DNA from: Mesaphorura yosii
Taxonomy: Eukaryota; Arthropoda; Collembola; Poduromorpha; Tullbergiidae
Direction of reading: 5' to 3'
NCBI GenBank assembly: GCA_009869945.1
Contig: WIXG01000026.1
Span: forward strand, 62,001 to 126,000
Length of the DNA: 64,000 nt
Below the pieces are notes generated by a model. The model worked only from the letters and a program-made list of their open reading frames with translations, was not told the origin of the DNA and did no database searches. Of the stretch, positions 63,936 through 64,000 are shown piece by piece. Positions within the stretch are counted from its first letter, which is position 1; the number at the start of each line of letters is the position of its first letter. The translations under genes were made by a program, and so were the position numbers.

Positions 63936-64000
63936 CTTTATGCTTCTTGGTGATTTGCCATTGATGCCTGTAGTCAATCTGCTGCCCGCATCCGGTAAAT
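63936..64000 (-). CDS. possible penultimate exon of an unidentified gene (cut by window end)
   Basis: On the minus strand the window edge opens into a frame ending TTGINGKSPRSIK at a strong donor (AAAG|GTAAGC), phase 0. A 64 nt intron (63872-63935) links it in frame to the next exon. That intron length matches the compact introns of slit. I recognise no family. Confidence 0.33.

Overview
This is a 64 kb piece of an intron-rich, moderately AT-rich animal genome. One complete gene dominates it. An ortholog of the axon-guidance ligand Slit lies on the minus strand, with its coding region running from 59009 down to 12913. The protein is closer to Drosophila Slit than to vertebrate Slits in the EGF, laminin-G and C-terminal-knot segments, where motifs such as KCNACF, IDACYG and a C-terminal KKCY are shared. 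The source is therefore most likely an arthropod. Most Slit LRR introns are kept at every repeat, which points away from a fly, but the species cannot be fixed from this sequence.

I resolved 33 coding exons by matching splice sites, codon phase and domain order. Together they give 4320 nt in one uninterrupted frame, or 1439 residues plus stop. The order is: signal peptide, four leucine-rich-repeat domains (each LRRNT, LRRs, LRRCT), six EGF repeats, laminin G, a seventh EGF and a cystine knot. Single-LRR exons are 72 nt modules with phase-2 boundaries. The 5' part is spread over large introns (7.4, 13.5 and 9.8 kb). From D4 to the stop almost all introns are 63-95 nt. Two junctions are best explained by GC-AG introns, and one coding exon is only 27 nt.

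Layout from left to right. Positions 1-12.9 kb lie downstream of slit and hold a 606 bp foldback transposon (4378-4983), two unrecognised coding-like stretches (9.5-9.9 and 11.1-11.8 kb) and probably the slit 3' UTR. Positions 12.9-59.0 kb are slit. Positions 59.0-62.7 kb are the slit 5' flank with a tentative core promoter. A 150 bp hAT-type MITE lies at 62723-62872 with an intact 8 bp target duplication. The right edge (63626-64000, minus) may hold the last two exons of another gene.

I recognised no tRNA, rRNA, CRISPR array or autonomous transposon gene. I saw no unknown multi-gene system. The less expected items are the two non-autonomous DNA transposons with readable target duplications, the GC-AG introns and microexon inside slit, and the ambiguity of the slit start codon.
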